Assembly (NCBI GenBank): GCA_963697705.1
Contig: CAVOPA010000018.1
Span: 1-64,000, forward strand
Length of the DNA: 64,000 nt
Direction of reading: 5' to 3'
Origin: CAVUCH01 sp963697705
GTDB taxonomy: Bacteria > Acidobacteriota > Vicinamibacteria > Vicinamibacterales > JAENWD01
In this document: positions 28,658 through 39,754 of the stretch, piece after piece
How positions within the stretch are numbered: the first letter of the stretch is position 1
Layout of the letters: the number at the start of each line of letters is the position of its first letter
Program-made: the position numbers and the translations under genes
The notes under the pieces: model-generated
Told to the model about the DNA's origin: nothing
Seen by the model: only the letters and a program-made list of their open reading frames with translations
Databases searched by the model: none

Positions 28658-29323
28658 ATGAACACTCCACAGCCTTTCTCGCGACGCCCATTCACGACCC
28701 CCACAGCTGACCGCGACTCGTCAAACGCCCCGCCGCTCTCGTGGCGCGATGGCGTCCCAGTGCTCACCGGCGAGCACTGCGCGCTGCGTGAACTGCAGCC
28801 GGATGACGCGGCGCAGCTGCTACCCATCCTCACCGCGCCCGACGTGGCGCGCTTCATGTCGCCGCCGCCACCGACGGTGGAGCGCTTCTCCTGGTTTATC
28901 GAGTGGAGCCGCCGTGAACGGGAAGAGGGCCGGTATCTGGCCTTTGCTCTCGTCCCGCACGCGCTGGCGTCGCCGGTCGGGCTCCTGCAGTTGCGTCAGC
29001 TCGAACCCGCGTTCCGCACGGCGGAATGGGGCGTGGCCATGGCATCCCAGTACTGGGGCGCCGGTCTGTTTCTCGACGCCGCGCGCCTGTTGCTCGACTT
29101 TGCCTTCAACGACCTTGGCGTGCAGCGCCTCGAAGCGCGCGCGGCGCTCGCCAACGGCCGCAGCCAGGCGGCGATGCAGAAGCTCGGCGCCGTGCAGGAA
29201 GGCGTGCTGCGGCGCTCGCTCACGACGTCGGACGGACGACGGCTCGATCAGGTGCTCTGGTCCCTGCTCGAAGAAGACTGGCGCCAGCTGACTGCTCAGC
29301 CTGACGTCCTCCTGGTGCACTGA
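28658..29323 (+). CDS. GNAT-family N-acetyltransferase (RimJ/RimL type)
   Basis: ATG 28658 (MNTPQPFSRRPF) is taken; the open frame extends upstream to 28424 without homology-like sequence. The 221-aa protein has a disordered N-terminus, then the GNAT fold: CALRELQPDDAAQLLPILTA, VARFMSPPPPTVERFSWFI, EWGVAMASQYWGAGLFLDAA as the acetyl-CoA-binding region, then VQRLEARAALANGRSQAAMQ and GAVQEGVLRR. RimJ/RimL relatives acetylate N-termini of proteins or small amines. Its stop is 1 nt before the GTG of the protease gene. It is paralogous to the acetyltransferase at 31430 (shared ARFxSPPP, AEWGxA, LGAVQExVL, VHstop). Confidence 0.82.
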   Translation: MNTPQPFSRRPFTTPTADRDSSNAPPLSWRDGVPVLTGEHCALRELQPDDAAQLLPILTAPDVARFMSPPPPTVERFSWFIEWSRREREEGRYLAFALVPHALASPVGLLQLRQLEPAFRTAEWGVAMASQYWGAGLFLDAARLLLDFAFNDLGVQRLEARAALANGRSQAAMQKLGAVQEGVLRRSLTTSDGRRLDQVLWSLLEEDWRQLTAQPDVLLVH

Positions 29324-29333
29324 GGTGGATGTC

Positions 29334-31427
29334 ATGAGTTCACGAATCCGTCTGGCGACGGCGCTGTCGTTCATCACCGTCTGTGGCGCAGGTGCCGTCG
29401 CACCCGCTGCCGCGCAGGATCGTGGGAAGCTCGATCGCCCCCTGCAGGCGCGCGCCGCGCACAGCACCGACGGGACCACCACGCGCGTCATCATCCGTCT
29501 ACGCGATGGCGCCGTCGGGACCGATGTCGTGCGCCGCGTTGGCGGGCGCGGCGGCGCGCACCTCGACTCGATCAACGCGCAGGTCGCAGACGTGCCCGAT
29601 GCGGCGCTCGACGCGCTTGCGGGCGATCCCGGCGTGCTCAGCGTCCACGTCGATCGGCCCCTCGTCTCGCAGCAGGCAGATCTGTCGCTCGATCGCGCAC
29701 TCGACGTCAGCACGGCGGTTACGGCCAATTCGAACAAGGCGTCGCGCGACTGGGATGGCAGCGGCGTCGGCGTGGCCCTGATCGATTCGGGCGTCGTCCC
29801 CCACGACGACCTCGGGTTGGCGGGGAACAACGCCTCGCGTCCACGGCTCGTCGGCTTCGTCGACTTCGTGAACGGCCGGAGGGCGCCCTACGACGACTTC
29901 GGGCACGGCACGCACGTGGCGGGCATCGTCGGCGGCGACGGCAGCGATTCGGCTGGCGCATACGCCGGCGTCGCGCCGCATGCGAGCCTGCTGTCGCTCA
30001 AGGTGCTCGACGGCAGCGGCCGCGGCACGATCAGCGCCGCCATCCAGGCCATCGACTACGCCATCGCGAACCGCACCAAGCACAACATCCGCGTGATCAA
30101 CCTGTCGGTCGGCGCTGCGGTGACGGAGTCGTTCTTCACTGATCCGTTCACGCAGGCGGCCTGGCGCGCCGTGCAGGCGGGGATCACCGTGGTTGCCGCT
30201 GCCGGGAACCTCGGGCGGGATGCCGCCGGCAACACGCAGTACGGCGGCATCACAGCGCCTGGCAACGCACCGTGGGTGCTCACCGTCGGCGCCTACAACC
30301 ACGGCGGCACGACGAGCCGCGACGACGACCAGGTGGCGGGATACAGCTCGCGCGGACCGACTGCCGTCGATCTGCTGTCGAAGCCAGACCTCGTGGCCCC
30401 CGGCTCCCGCATCGTGTCGCTCGCGTCCGCCGGCAGCACGCTGGCGCTGGCGCGTCCTCAAGACCTGGTGCCCGGCACGACGACGGCGCTCGGTCTTCCG
30501 TATCTCACGCTCACGGGCACCAGCATGGCCGCGCCCGCGGTCGCCGGCACCGTGGCGCTGATGGTGCAGGCCAACCCGGCGCTGACGCCGAACGCGGTCA
30601 AGGCGATTCTTCAGTACACGGCCGTCACCGCGCCGAACACGAGCCCGCTCGATCAGGGCGCAGGATTCCTCAACGTGGCCGGAGCCGTCCGCCTGGCGCG
30701 GTTCTTCGCCACGGCGACCGCCGGCGACGTCTATCCCGGCGATTCCTCGTGGGGGCGTCACCTGCTCTGGGGCAACTATGTGGTCGACGGCGGTGTGCTG
30801 CGGCCCGACGCGAACGCCTGGGCCACGAACATCGTGTGGGGCTCGAACATCGTCTGGGGTTCGAACATCGTGTGGGGCTCCAACATCGTGTGGGGTTCGA
30901 GCGTGTGGGAAGCGGCCAGCGTGTCCTCTCTCAACATCGTCTGGGGCAGTTCCTGCGAAGGCCCGTGCGCCACGAACATCGTGTGGGGCAGCGCGCTCGA
31001 CAACAAAGCAGTGTGGGGTACGACCGGCGGCAACGTGGTGTGGGGATACGGTGACGGTGGCAACATCGTCTGGGGCGCCAACATCGTGTGGGGCTCCAAC
31101 ATCGTCTGGGGCTCGAACATCGTGTGGGGCAGCGCCGCCCAGAACATCGTGTGGGGCAGCACGTGCTCGGGCCGCGACTGCGATTCGACGGTATCGGCAG
31201 CGAACATCGTGTGGGGCTCGAACATCGTGTGGGGCTCGAATATCGTGTGGGGCTCGAACATCGTCTGGGGCTCCAACATCGTGTGGGGTTCGAACATCGT
31301 GTGGGGTTCGAACATCGTGTGGGGTTCGAACATCGTCTGGGGCTCGAACATCGTGTGGGGCTCCACGGCGGCCTTCTGCGAAGACGATGCCGGCGCCGCG
31401 CTGGGCATCGGCGGTCTGGCGGGTTGA
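29334..31427 (+). CDS. Subtilisin-like S8 protease with C-terminal NIVWGS repeats
   Basis: ATG 29334 (a GTG at 29325, 1 nt after the upstream stop, is possible). Signal peptide ends near PAAAQ at residue 28. An inhibitor-like propeptide (RVIIRLRDGAVGTDVVRRVG) precedes the peptidase. The catalytic triad is Asp in VALIDSGVVPHDDL, His in DFGHGTHVAGIVGG and Ser in LTGTSMAAPAVAGTVALM; the oxyanion Asn is in VAAAGNLGRDAAGN. From about residue 480 the domain gives way to a tail with 19 NIVWG units plus variants (LLWGN, AVWGT, VVWGY), broken by Cys-containing inserts (SCEGPCAT, TCSGRDCDS). A secreted or surface protease is clear. The tail's function is not known to me. Confidence 0.9.
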   Translation: MSSRIRLATALSFITVCGAGAVAPAAAQDRGKLDRPLQARAAHSTDGTTTRVIIRLRDGAVGTDVVRRVGGRGGAHLDSINAQVADVPDAALDALAGDPGVLSVHVDRPLVSQQADLSLDRALDVSTAVTANSNKASRDWDGSGVGVALIDSGVVPHDDLGLAGNNASRPRLVGFVDFVNGRRAPYDDFGHGTHVAGIVGGDGSDSAGAYAGVAPHASLLSLKVLDGSGRGTISAAIQAIDYAIANRTKHNIRVINLSVGAAVTESFFTDPFTQAAWRAVQAGITVVAAAGNLGRDAAGNTQYGGITAPGNAPWVLTVGAYNHGGTTSRDDDQVAGYSSRGPTAVDLLSKPDLVAPGSRIVSLASAGSTLALARPQDLVPGTTTALGLPYLTLTGTSMAAPAVAGTVALMVQANPALTPNAVKAILQYTAVTAPNTSPLDQGAGFLNVAGAVRLARFFATATAGDVYPGDSSWGRHLLWGNYVVDGGVLRPDANAWATNIVWGSNIVWGSNIVWGSNIVWGSSVWEAASVSSLNIVWGSSCEGPCATNIVWGSALDNKAVWGTTGGNVVWGYGDGGNIVWGANIVWGSNIVWGSNIVWGSAAQNIVWGSTCSGRDCDSTVSAANIVWGSNIVWGSNIVWGSNIVWGSNIVWGSNIVWGSNIVWGSNIVWGSNIVWGSTAAFCEDDAGAALGIGGLAG
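30828..31364 (+). repeat. 18-bp repeat encoding NIVWGS
   Basis: Nineteen near-identical 18-bp units (AACATCGTGTGGGGCTCG type) in blocks of four, three and nine with single copies between. Synonymous changes (GTC/GTG, TCG/TCC) are scattered, so selection is on the peptide and not only recent slippage. Confidence 0.95.
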
Positions 31428-31429
31428 CA

Positions 31430-32083
31430 ATGGCGCGCAGCCGACGCACCGGATCCGACGGCAGCAGCGAACCTTCTCTGTCGCCGGCCTCAGCGGCGAT
31501 CCTGGAGCCCTGGCAGGATGTCTCCCCCGTGCTGCAGGGCCCCAGGGTCACGTTGCGGGAGCTGCGCGCGTCAGACGCGGTCCCCCTGTTGGCGGCCGTC
31601 TCAACGACCGACGTGGCACGGTTCATCTCGCCGCCGCCGGATACCGCCGCAGGGTTCGAACGGTTCATCGCGGATGCGCGTCGGCAGCGCGCGCTCGGCG
31701 AAGCGATTTGCTTCGGCGTGCTGACTGCCGGCTACTCGTCGCCGGTCGGCCTCGTCCACGTGCGCCGGACCGAGCCGCGGTTCGCAGTCGCCGAGTGGGG
31801 CTTTGCGCTCGGCGGCGAGTTCTGGGGCGAGGGGCTGTTCCACGCCGCGGCGCCGCTGGTGCTGGATTGGGTGTTTGCGACGCTCGGGGCGGCGCGTCTC
31901 GAGTGCCGGTCGGCCACCACCAACGGCCGCGTGAACGGCGCGCTGCGACAGCTGGGCGCCGTGCAGGAAGCCGTGCTGCCCAGGTCACAGCATCGCGACG
32001 GCGAGTATCTCGATCAGCTGCTGTGGACCCTGACCGCCGAGGGGTGGCTGGCGATGCACCCCGGGGCCCGGCAGGTGCACTGA
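31430..32083 (+). CDS. GNAT-family N-acetyltransferase (RimJ/RimL type), paralogue
   Basis: ATG 31430 lies 2 nt after the protease stop. 217 aa: a polar N-terminus (ARSRRTGSDGSSEPSLS), then VTLRELRASDAVPLLAAVST, VARFISPPPDTAAGFERFI, AEWGFALGGEFWGEGLFHAA, LECRSATTNGRVNGALRQLG and AVQEAVLPRSQHRDGEYLDQ. It is the same subfamily as the acetyltransferase at 28658; the two flank the protease in a three-gene unit. The target could be the protease or its repeats; this is inference from position only. Confidence 0.82.
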   Translation: MARSRRTGSDGSSEPSLSPASAAILEPWQDVSPVLQGPRVTLRELRASDAVPLLAAVSTTDVARFISPPPDTAAGFERFIADARRQRALGEAICFGVLTAGYSSPVGLVHVRRTEPRFAVAEWGFALGGEFWGEGLFHAAAPLVLDWVFATLGAARLECRSATTNGRVNGALRQLGAVQEAVLPRSQHRDGEYLDQLLWTLTAEGWLAMHPGARQVH

Positions 32084-32111
32084 TCGCAGTTCGTTCAGGT
32101 ACGATCGCGCG

Positions 32112-33158
32112 GTGCGCGTCGCCGACTTCGATTTCCACCTGCCTCCCGAGCTCATCGCCCAGCACCCGGCACCCGAGCGCACCGCCTCGCGGCTGATGGT
32201 CGTGAATCGTGCCACCGGCGCGATCGCGCACGCGCACACGGGCGATCTGGCCGGTCTCCTCACGCCAGGCGATCTGGTGGTGGTGAACGACACGCGCGTC
32301 TTCCCGGCGCGCCTGCACGGGCGCCGTGTTCCGAGCGGCGGTCACGTGGAATGCCTCCTGCTCCGGCGCCTCGACGACGAGCGATGGGATGCGCTGGTCC
32401 ATCCCGGTCAGAAGCTTCGGCCCGGTCGCGTCGTCCGGTTCGAGCGCGGCGAAGTGGCGCTCGAGGCCGAGATGCTGGACCAGCGCACGTTCGGGCGGCG
32501 GACGATCCGGCTGTGGCGCCCGGATGGCGGCAACGTCGACGCCGCCATCGACGCGATCGGCGACGTGCCGCTGCCGCCCTACATCAAGCGTCCGCCCGAC
32601 ACGCGAGACCGGGAACGGTACCAAACGGTGTTCGCCAGGACCCGCGGCTCGGTGGCGGCGCCGACGGCGGGGCTCCACCTCGATCACCAGACGCTCGCAG
32701 GGTTCGAGGCGCGCGGCATCGAGCAGGCGGCCATCACGCTGCACGTCGGATACGGCACGTTCCAGCCGATCAGGGCCGTAGAAGTGGAGGCGCACCGCAT
32801 CGATCCGGAACCGTACGAAATTGGCGAACAGGCAGCCGCCACGATTGAGGCGGCACTCGACGCGCGCCGGCGCATCGTGGCCGTCGGCACGACGACGACA
32901 CGCACCCTCGAAGCGGTAGCGGCGGCCCACGAGGGTCGCATCCGGGCCGGCGCCGGCTACGCAGACTTGTTCATCCACCCCGGGTTCGAGTTCCGCATTG
33001 TCGGCGCGCTGCTCACGAATTTCCATCTGCCGCAGTCGTCGCTGCTGATGCTCGTGTGCGCCTTCGCCACGCGTGAGCTCGTGCTCGAGGCGTACCGGTG
33101 TGCCGTACAGGATGGCTACCGTTTCTACAGCTACGGAGACGCCATGCTCGTTCTGTGA
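32112..33158 (+). CDS. queA: tRNA preQ1(34) S-adenosylmethionine ribosyltransferase-isomerase
   Basis: GTG 32112, 348 aa. Family motifs: FDFHLPPELIAQHPAPERTASRL at the start (in part), DLVVVNDTRVFPARLHGRR, PLPPYIKRP, the long SVAAPTAGLHL loop, HVGYGTFQPI, VAVGTTTTRTLE and LLTNFHLPQSSLLMLV. It adds the epoxycyclopentanediol ring from SAM to preQ1 in tRNA, the penultimate queuosine step. queE and queC lie 27 kb away in the same window. Confidence 0.96.
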   Translation: MRVADFDFHLPPELIAQHPAPERTASRLMVVNRATGAIAHAHTGDLAGLLTPGDLVVVNDTRVFPARLHGRRVPSGGHVECLLLRRLDDERWDALVHPGQKLRPGRVVRFERGEVALEAEMLDQRTFGRRTIRLWRPDGGNVDAAIDAIGDVPLPPYIKRPPDTRDRERYQTVFARTRGSVAAPTAGLHLDHQTLAGFEARGIEQAAITLHVGYGTFQPIRAVEVEAHRIDPEPYEIGEQAAATIEAALDARRRIVAVGTTTTRTLEAVAAAHEGRIRAGAGYADLFIHPGFEFRIVGALLTNFHLPQSSLLMLVCAFATRELVLEAYRCAVQDGYRFYSYGDAMLVL

Positions 33159-33223
33159 CGGTTGCACCCGGCCTGGAACCCGGAACCGGGAAACCGTAGT
33201 CCTTTCTCCTGTATCCTCCGCGC

Positions 33224-34171
33224 ATGCCGTACGAAGAGTTCGATCTCTCCCACGTCCGCACCTATCCGCTTGCGTCCCGCGCGAGCAAGGCGCGGGCGGA
33301 AGACTTCGCCAGGCCCTATGTGCCCGGGAGCGGCGTCGCCGGGTTGATCGAGTCGCTGCCGCACATGCTCGCGGCCGCGGACTTCCGGGCGGTCGTGCAA
33401 CGAATCGCCGCGGCACGGCGCGCCGGCGCGGGCATCGTGTGGGGGTTCGGTGCGCACGTCATCAAGACGGGGCTCGGTCCCGTGTTGATCGACCTGATGG
33501 CCCGCGGCTTCGTAACCGCGCTCGCCACGAACGGAGCGGGCGTCATCCACGATTTCGAAATCGCGCTCGGCGGAGCGACGTCCGAAGACGTCGACGAGAC
33601 GCTCGGGCCGGGGCGCTTCGGGATGGCCGAGGAGACCGGAACGGTGTTGAACGCCGCGATCAATGAGGGCGTGAAGGCCGGTGCCGGGATCGGCGAGGCC
33701 GTCGCCACCCACCTGGCAGCCGCGAAGCCGCCATTTGCGCGCCTGAGCGTCATTTCTGCGGCCGCACGGCTAGGGATCCCGCTGACGGTCCACGTGGCGA
33801 TCGGAACCGACATCACCCACATGCATCCGGCTGCGTCGGGCGCCGCGCTCGGTGAGGGAAGCCTCCGGGACTTCCGCCGCTTCGTCGCCCAAGTGGCGAA
33901 GCTCGAGGGAGGCGTGTACCTGAACTGCGGCTCCGCCGTGATCCTGCCGGAGATTTTCCTCAAGGCCGTCGCGCTGGTTCGCAACCGCGACATCGCATTG
34001 ACTGACATGACAACGGTCAACCTCGATTTCGCGCGGCTGTATCGCCCGCACACCAACGTCGTCTCGCGTCCGACAAAAGACACCGGGCGCGGCTACTCGC
34101 TCGTCGGCCATCACGAGCTCCTCATCCCGCTGCTTGCCGCAGCGCTCGTCGAGATTGACGGCCGGCTCTGA
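33224..34171 (+). CDS. Conserved protein, possibly deoxyhypusine-synthase-like
   Basis: ATG 33224, 315 aa, cytosolic. Segments such as GIVWGFGAHVIKTGLGPVLI, FVTALATNGAGVIHDFEIAL and GPGRFGMAEETGTVLNAAIN recall the NAD-binding core of the deoxyhypusine synthase fold (TTGA...HD motif), here ATNGAGVIHD. A conserved C-terminal block (DMTTVNLDFARLYRPHTNVV, then GYSLVGHHELLIPLLAAAL) is present. No hypusine-bearing substrate is expected in bacteria, so the reaction is unknown. A small GGAACC word-repeat precedes it (33170-33192). The assignment is by memory of motif shape and is weak. Confidence 0.5.
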   Translation: MPYEEFDLSHVRTYPLASRASKARAEDFARPYVPGSGVAGLIESLPHMLAAADFRAVVQRIAAARRAGAGIVWGFGAHVIKTGLGPVLIDLMARGFVTALATNGAGVIHDFEIALGGATSEDVDETLGPGRFGMAEETGTVLNAAINEGVKAGAGIGEAVATHLAAAKPPFARLSVISAAARLGIPLTVHVAIGTDITHMHPAASGAALGEGSLRDFRRFVAQVAKLEGGVYLNCGSAVILPEIFLKAVALVRNRDIALTDMTTVNLDFARLYRPHTNVVSRPTKDTGRGYSLVGHHELLIPLLAAALVEIDGRL

Positions 34172-34318
34172 GGTTGCGTGAGCGGGCGCACCACGATGCG
34201 CCGGCCGGGCGGCGGACGAACCGAGGAGTCCATCTCCGAGGCCGATCGCCCGCCAGTTGGAGCTGGCGGCGCCGTGCCTGGCGTGACCGGCGTGCTGCGG
34301 GAAATCGGTCGGTGTTGC

Positions 34319-34324
34319 TACAAT
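34319..34324 (+). promoter_or_regulatory. -10 box of the tRNA gene
   Basis: TACAAT lies 10 nt before the mature tRNA, placing transcription start only a few bases upstream of the gene. No good -35 is visible. Confidence 0.4.
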
Positions 34325-34334
34325 CAAAGGTCTC

Positions 34335-34411
34335 GCCGGTGTAGCTCAGCTGGTTAGAGCACGCGGCTCATATCCGCGGAGTCCGGGGTTCAAGTCCCTG
34401 CACCGGCACCA
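34335..34411 (+). tRNA. tRNA with CAT anticodon (Met or Ile2)
   Basis: A full cloverleaf can be folded: acceptor GCCGGTG/CACCGGC, D stem GCTC/GAGC, anticodon stem CGCGG/CCGCG with loop CTCATAT (anticodon CAT), T arm with TTCAAGT, discriminator A and encoded CCA. The 7-bp acceptor rules out initiator tRNA-like C1-A72 mismatch. CAT can be elongator Met or the Ile2 tRNA whose C34 is turned to lysidine. tilS, the lysidine synthetase gene, starts 62 nt downstream, which favours Ile2. Confidence 0.9.
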
Positions 34412-34473
34412 ATTCAGAGGAGCCCGGCCGTTCGCCGCAGTGGCCGGCTCCTTTCGCCTCTCCTACCAGAACG

Positions 34474-35872
34474 ATGAGCCTGATCGACGGCGTCTGGCGC
34501 GCGATCCGGCGGTACGACCTGTTGCCCGGCGGCACTCGCGTGGCGGTGGCCGTGTCTGGCGGCGCCGATTCTGTGGCGCTGCTCCACCTGCTTCTGCGGC
34601 TCGCGCCCCGCGGCCGGTTTGAAGTCGCCGGCCTGGTGCACGTGAACCATCAGCTGCGTGACGCCGCGGAACGGACGAGGCGTTCTGCCGAACACTCGCG
34701 GCACAGCTGCACGTTCCGGCACACGTCGCGAGTGTGGGCGTGCGGCAGGCGGCGGCTGCCGAAGGGCGCTCGATCGAGGATGCGGCGCGCCGACTCCGAT
34801 ACGCGGCCCTCGAGGAGGGCCGTCAGGCGCTAGGGGCCGATCGCGTCGCCGTCGGGCACACGCGTGACGATCAGGCGGAAACCGTCCTGCTGAAGCTCCT
34901 GCGGGGAGCCGGCTCGCGGGGGCTCGCCGGCGTTTATCCCCAGAACGGCACGATTGTCCGGCCCCTGTTCGACGTGCGACGGCAGCAGTTACGGACGTGG
35001 TTGACCGATAACGGGATCGGGCATGTGGAGGACGCGTCCAACGAGGACGTCGCCAACCCGCGGAACCTCCTGCGCCATGAGGTGCTCCCGGCGCTGGAGC
35101 GATGGTTTGGCCCCTCGGTGCCCACGGTGCTCGCACGCGCAGCCGACATCGCTCGGGCGGATGACGAGCTCCTTACCGACCTGGCCCGGTCGTCGCTGGG
35201 GCGAGCCGTCCGCCACGAGGGCGACCGGCTCTTGATTGACGCGCCCGCCGCCAGGGCGATGCCGCTGGCATTGCAGCGACGCGTGCTGCTCGAGGCCCTC
35301 CGTACTGCCGGGGTCCGTGAGCCCGGATTCGCCGATGTGGACGCGCTCGGGTGCCTTCTCGACGGGACGACGGCAGCCGCGGACCTCTCGGGGCAGGTGC
35401 GGGCGGAACGAAACGGGACGGCGGTTGTCTTATCAGGTAGGGATGTGCAGGCCGACACCGTGCCGCCGTTTCGTTACGCGCTGCCGGTTCCCGGCCGGGT
35501 GTGGGTGGCGGAAGCTGGAGCAACCGTCGAGGCAGAGATGAAGGCGCTCGGTGACGCCGTCCCGGGCGGCACGACCGACGGCCCGGTTGCGGTGGTCGCC
35601 GACGCGAGCCTTGCGGCCGGGGCGTTCGTCCGTAGCTGGCAGCCGGGCGATGCGCTGCGGCCGGTCGGGCTCGGCGGGACGAAGAAGCTGCAGGACCTGT
35701 TCGTCGACCGCAAGGTCGCCCGCGACGCGCGGCACCGGCTTCCGCTCGTCGTGGACCGTCGCGATCGCGTCGTCTGGGTGCCCGGCCACGCACTGGACGA
35801 GGGTTATCGGCCCTCGGCTGGCGGCAGCGGCGTGGTAGTCTTGAAACTTACCCGTCTGTGGGGAGGCCCCGA

Positions 35873-35876
<4 letters not shown>
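34474..35876 (+). CDS. tilS: tRNA(Ile)-lysidine synthetase, one frameshift
   Basis: ATG 34474. The PP-loop ATP pyrophosphatase motif is VAVAVSGGADSVALLHLLL; then VHVNHQLRDAA. The frame breaks at about 34665-34675; the next frame continues DEAFCRTLAAQLHVPAHVAS and RSIEDAARRLRYAAL, VAVGHTRDDQAETVLLKLLR, GIGHVEDASNEDVANPRNLL. The C-terminal domain (RSWQPGDALRPVGLGGTKKL, QDLFVDRKVARDARHRLPLV) is complete to 35876. The enzyme converts C34 of Ile2 tRNA to lysidine and is normally essential, so the indel is probably a sequence error. Its stop overlaps the ftsH GTG. Confidence 0.88.
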
Positions 35877-37783
<1,907 letters not shown>

Positions 37784-37794
37784 GCGGCACGGAG

Positions 37795-38030
37795 CGGTTC
37801 CGGGTTCCGAGGTTCCACGTTCCAGGTTGGGTTCCGGATTCCACGTTCGTTCCGGGTTCCCGACCTGCACACCCGCAGTTCGAACTCCGAAGCGGAACCG
37901 GCCGCGCCCGGAACGCGGATCCAGGAACCCCCGGAACCCGGAACCCGGAACCAGCTGAACCTGGCACCCGGAACGCACCCGGAACCCCGGAACCCAACCC
38001 GGCACCCGGAACCTGGAACCCGGAACCGCT
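37795..38030. repeat. Inverted GGTTCC-word spacer
   Basis: The left arm (37797-37860) is GGTTCCGGGTTCC-like; the right arm (37905-38025) is the GGAACCCGGAACC series. A core near 37862-37905 is unique. It separates ftsH from folP. Confidence 0.8.
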
Positions 38031-38044
38031 CCTCGTCCTACACT

Positions 38045-38945
38045 GTGCGCGTGACCCCGCGCCCGTCCTTCGACATCCCACTCCCTAACGGTGACACCCT
38101 CCGCCTCGGCGAGCGCACGCTCGTGATGGCGATCCTCAACGTCACGCCCGACTCATTTGCCGATGGCGGCCAGCACGCCGACCCGGATCGTGCGGTCGAG
38201 CATGCGTTGGCGATGGAGGCTGCAGGCGCCGATCTGATCGATATTGGCGGGGAATCGACCCGGCCGGGCGCGGTCCCGCTGTCCGCGGCCGAGGAACTGG
38301 CGCGCGTCGCGCCGGTGTTCCGAGGGCTGGCGCGCCGGGTGCGGGTGCCGCTCTCGATCGACACGTACAAGGCGGACGTCGCCGAGGCCGCGCTCGATCT
38401 TGGCGCGGCAATCGTCAACGACATCAGCGCGCTGAGTTATGATCCAGCCCTGCCGGGGGTCATCGCGCGCACGCGTGCCGCCGTGATCCTCATGCACACC
38501 CGCGGGCGCTCGCGGCAGATGTACCAAGAGGCCCACTACGACGACGTGGTGCGCGAGGTCTCCGCCGAGCTCAGGCGAGCGCCTGCGCAGCGCGGGGGAC
38601 AGCGGCGTCCCCCTGTCGCGTGTGCTCCTCGACCCGGGGATCGGCTTCGCAAAACGCGCTGAGCACAGCGCGACGATCCTGGCGCGGCTGGCGGAATTGC
38701 ACGCGCTGGGCCGTCCGCTCCTCGTGGGCCCCTCGCGCAAGTCGTTCGTGCAGCGCGCCACCGGAGAGCGTCCGCCGGGCGCACGCGACTGGGCGACGGC
38801 GGCGGCCGTAACGGCAGCCGTGCTCGCCGGCGCGCACGTGGTGCGGGTGCATGCGGTGGCGGAGATGATAGACGTCGTGCGCATGGCCGACCTGATCAGG
38901 CGCGACGCGGGTGTAGACCAGGTGAAGGAGCAGCGAGCCACGTGA
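38045..38945 (+). CDS. folP: Dihydropteroate synthase, one frameshift
   Basis: GTG 38045. Substrate motifs are clear: MAILNVTPDSFADGG, GADLIDIGGESTRPGA, VPLSIDTYKADVAEAA, AAIVNDISAL and ILMHTRG. The frame breaks in the GGGGG run at about 38594-38600; the next frame reads DSGVPLSRVLLDPGIGFAKR, PLLVGPSRKSFV and AHVVRVHAV to the stop at 38943. It joins p-aminobenzoate to the pterin in folate synthesis. Because the gene is essential in most bacteria without folate uptake, a homopolymer error is likely. The stop overlaps the cdaA GTG. Confidence 0.88.
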
Positions 38946-39754
38946 GCTGGTTCACCGATTTGTTCACCCGCGCCCCCGTCGGCTGGCGGGATCTCCTCGA
39001 CATCGCGATCGTCACGGTCGTGATCTACGAGGTGCTCACGCTGATTCGCGGCACCCGCGCCGCGCAGATGGTGGTCGGCGCCGGGCTGATGGTCGGCCTG
39101 CTGTTCCTGTCGCAGGTCGCGCACCTCGAGACGGTGAACTGGTTGATCCGGAACATCGTGGGCTACGTGGTGTTCGCGGCCATCGTGCTGTTTCAGTCGG
39201 ATATCCGCCGGGCGCTGGCGCATTTCGGCCGCGCGCCGTTCTTCCGGCTCCTGACGAAGGGCCATGCCGTCGAAGAGGCGGTCGAGGAGATCGCGGTCGC
39301 GGCGGGCATGCTGGCCAAGGATCGCGTGGGGGCGATCATCGCGATCGAGCGCGAGATCGGGCTGCGCAACTACATCGAGGGCGGCATTCCACTCGACGCG
39401 AAGGTGAGCTACGACCTGCTGGTGACGCTCTTCAACAAAGAATCACACCTCCATGACGGCGCGGTCATCGTGCACGACGATCGGATCGCTGCCGCCGCCT
39501 GCTTCCTGCCGCTGACCGTGAATCCGCGCCTGAGCCGTGAGCTGGGATCGCGGCACCGGGCGGCGATCGGTCTCACCGAGGAGAACGACTCGGTCGCGGT
39601 GGTGGTGTCGGAAGAGAACGGGATGATTTCGCTCGTGCTCGACGGCACCATCGAGCGTGGCCTGACTCCCGACGAGCTCAGAAGCCGCCTGCGCCGGCTC
39701 GTCTCGTACGGCCGCAGCGGCACGAGCCCGCAGCGCTGGTTCTCGTTCGGCTGA
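38942..39754 (+). CDS. cdaA: Diadenylate cyclase CdaA
   Basis: GTG 38942, 270 aa. Three N-terminal membrane helices (LDIAIVTVVIYEVLTLI, MVVGAGLMVGLLFLSQVA, IVGYVVFAAIVLFQ) precede the DAC domain. The DGA motif is in HLHDGAVIVHDDRIAAA and the RHR motif in GSRHRAAIGLTEENDSV. It makes c-di-AMP from two ATP at the membrane. The following ybbR and glmM genes form the conserved cdaA-cdaR-glmM unit, in which CdaR and GlmM modulate the cyclase. Confidence 0.96.
   Translation: MSWFTDLFTRAPVGWRDLLDIAIVTVVIYEVLTLIRGTRAAQMVVGAGLMVGLLFLSQVAHLETVNWLIRNIVGYVVFAAIVLFQSDIRRALAHFGRAPFFRLLTKGHAVEEAVEEIAVAAGMLAKDRVGAIIAIEREIGLRNYIEGGIPLDAKVSYDLLVTLFNKESHLHDGAVIVHDDRIAAAACFLPLTVNPRLSRELGSRHRAAIGLTEENDSVAVVVSEENGMISLVLDGTIERGLTPDELRSRLRRLVSYGRSGTSPQRWFSFG

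Noticed and set aside
29499..31430. Long minus-strand open frame of 643 codons over the S8 protease
   Set aside because: Shadow of the protease gene; its apparent HDV repeats are the antisense of the NIVWGS repeat DNA.
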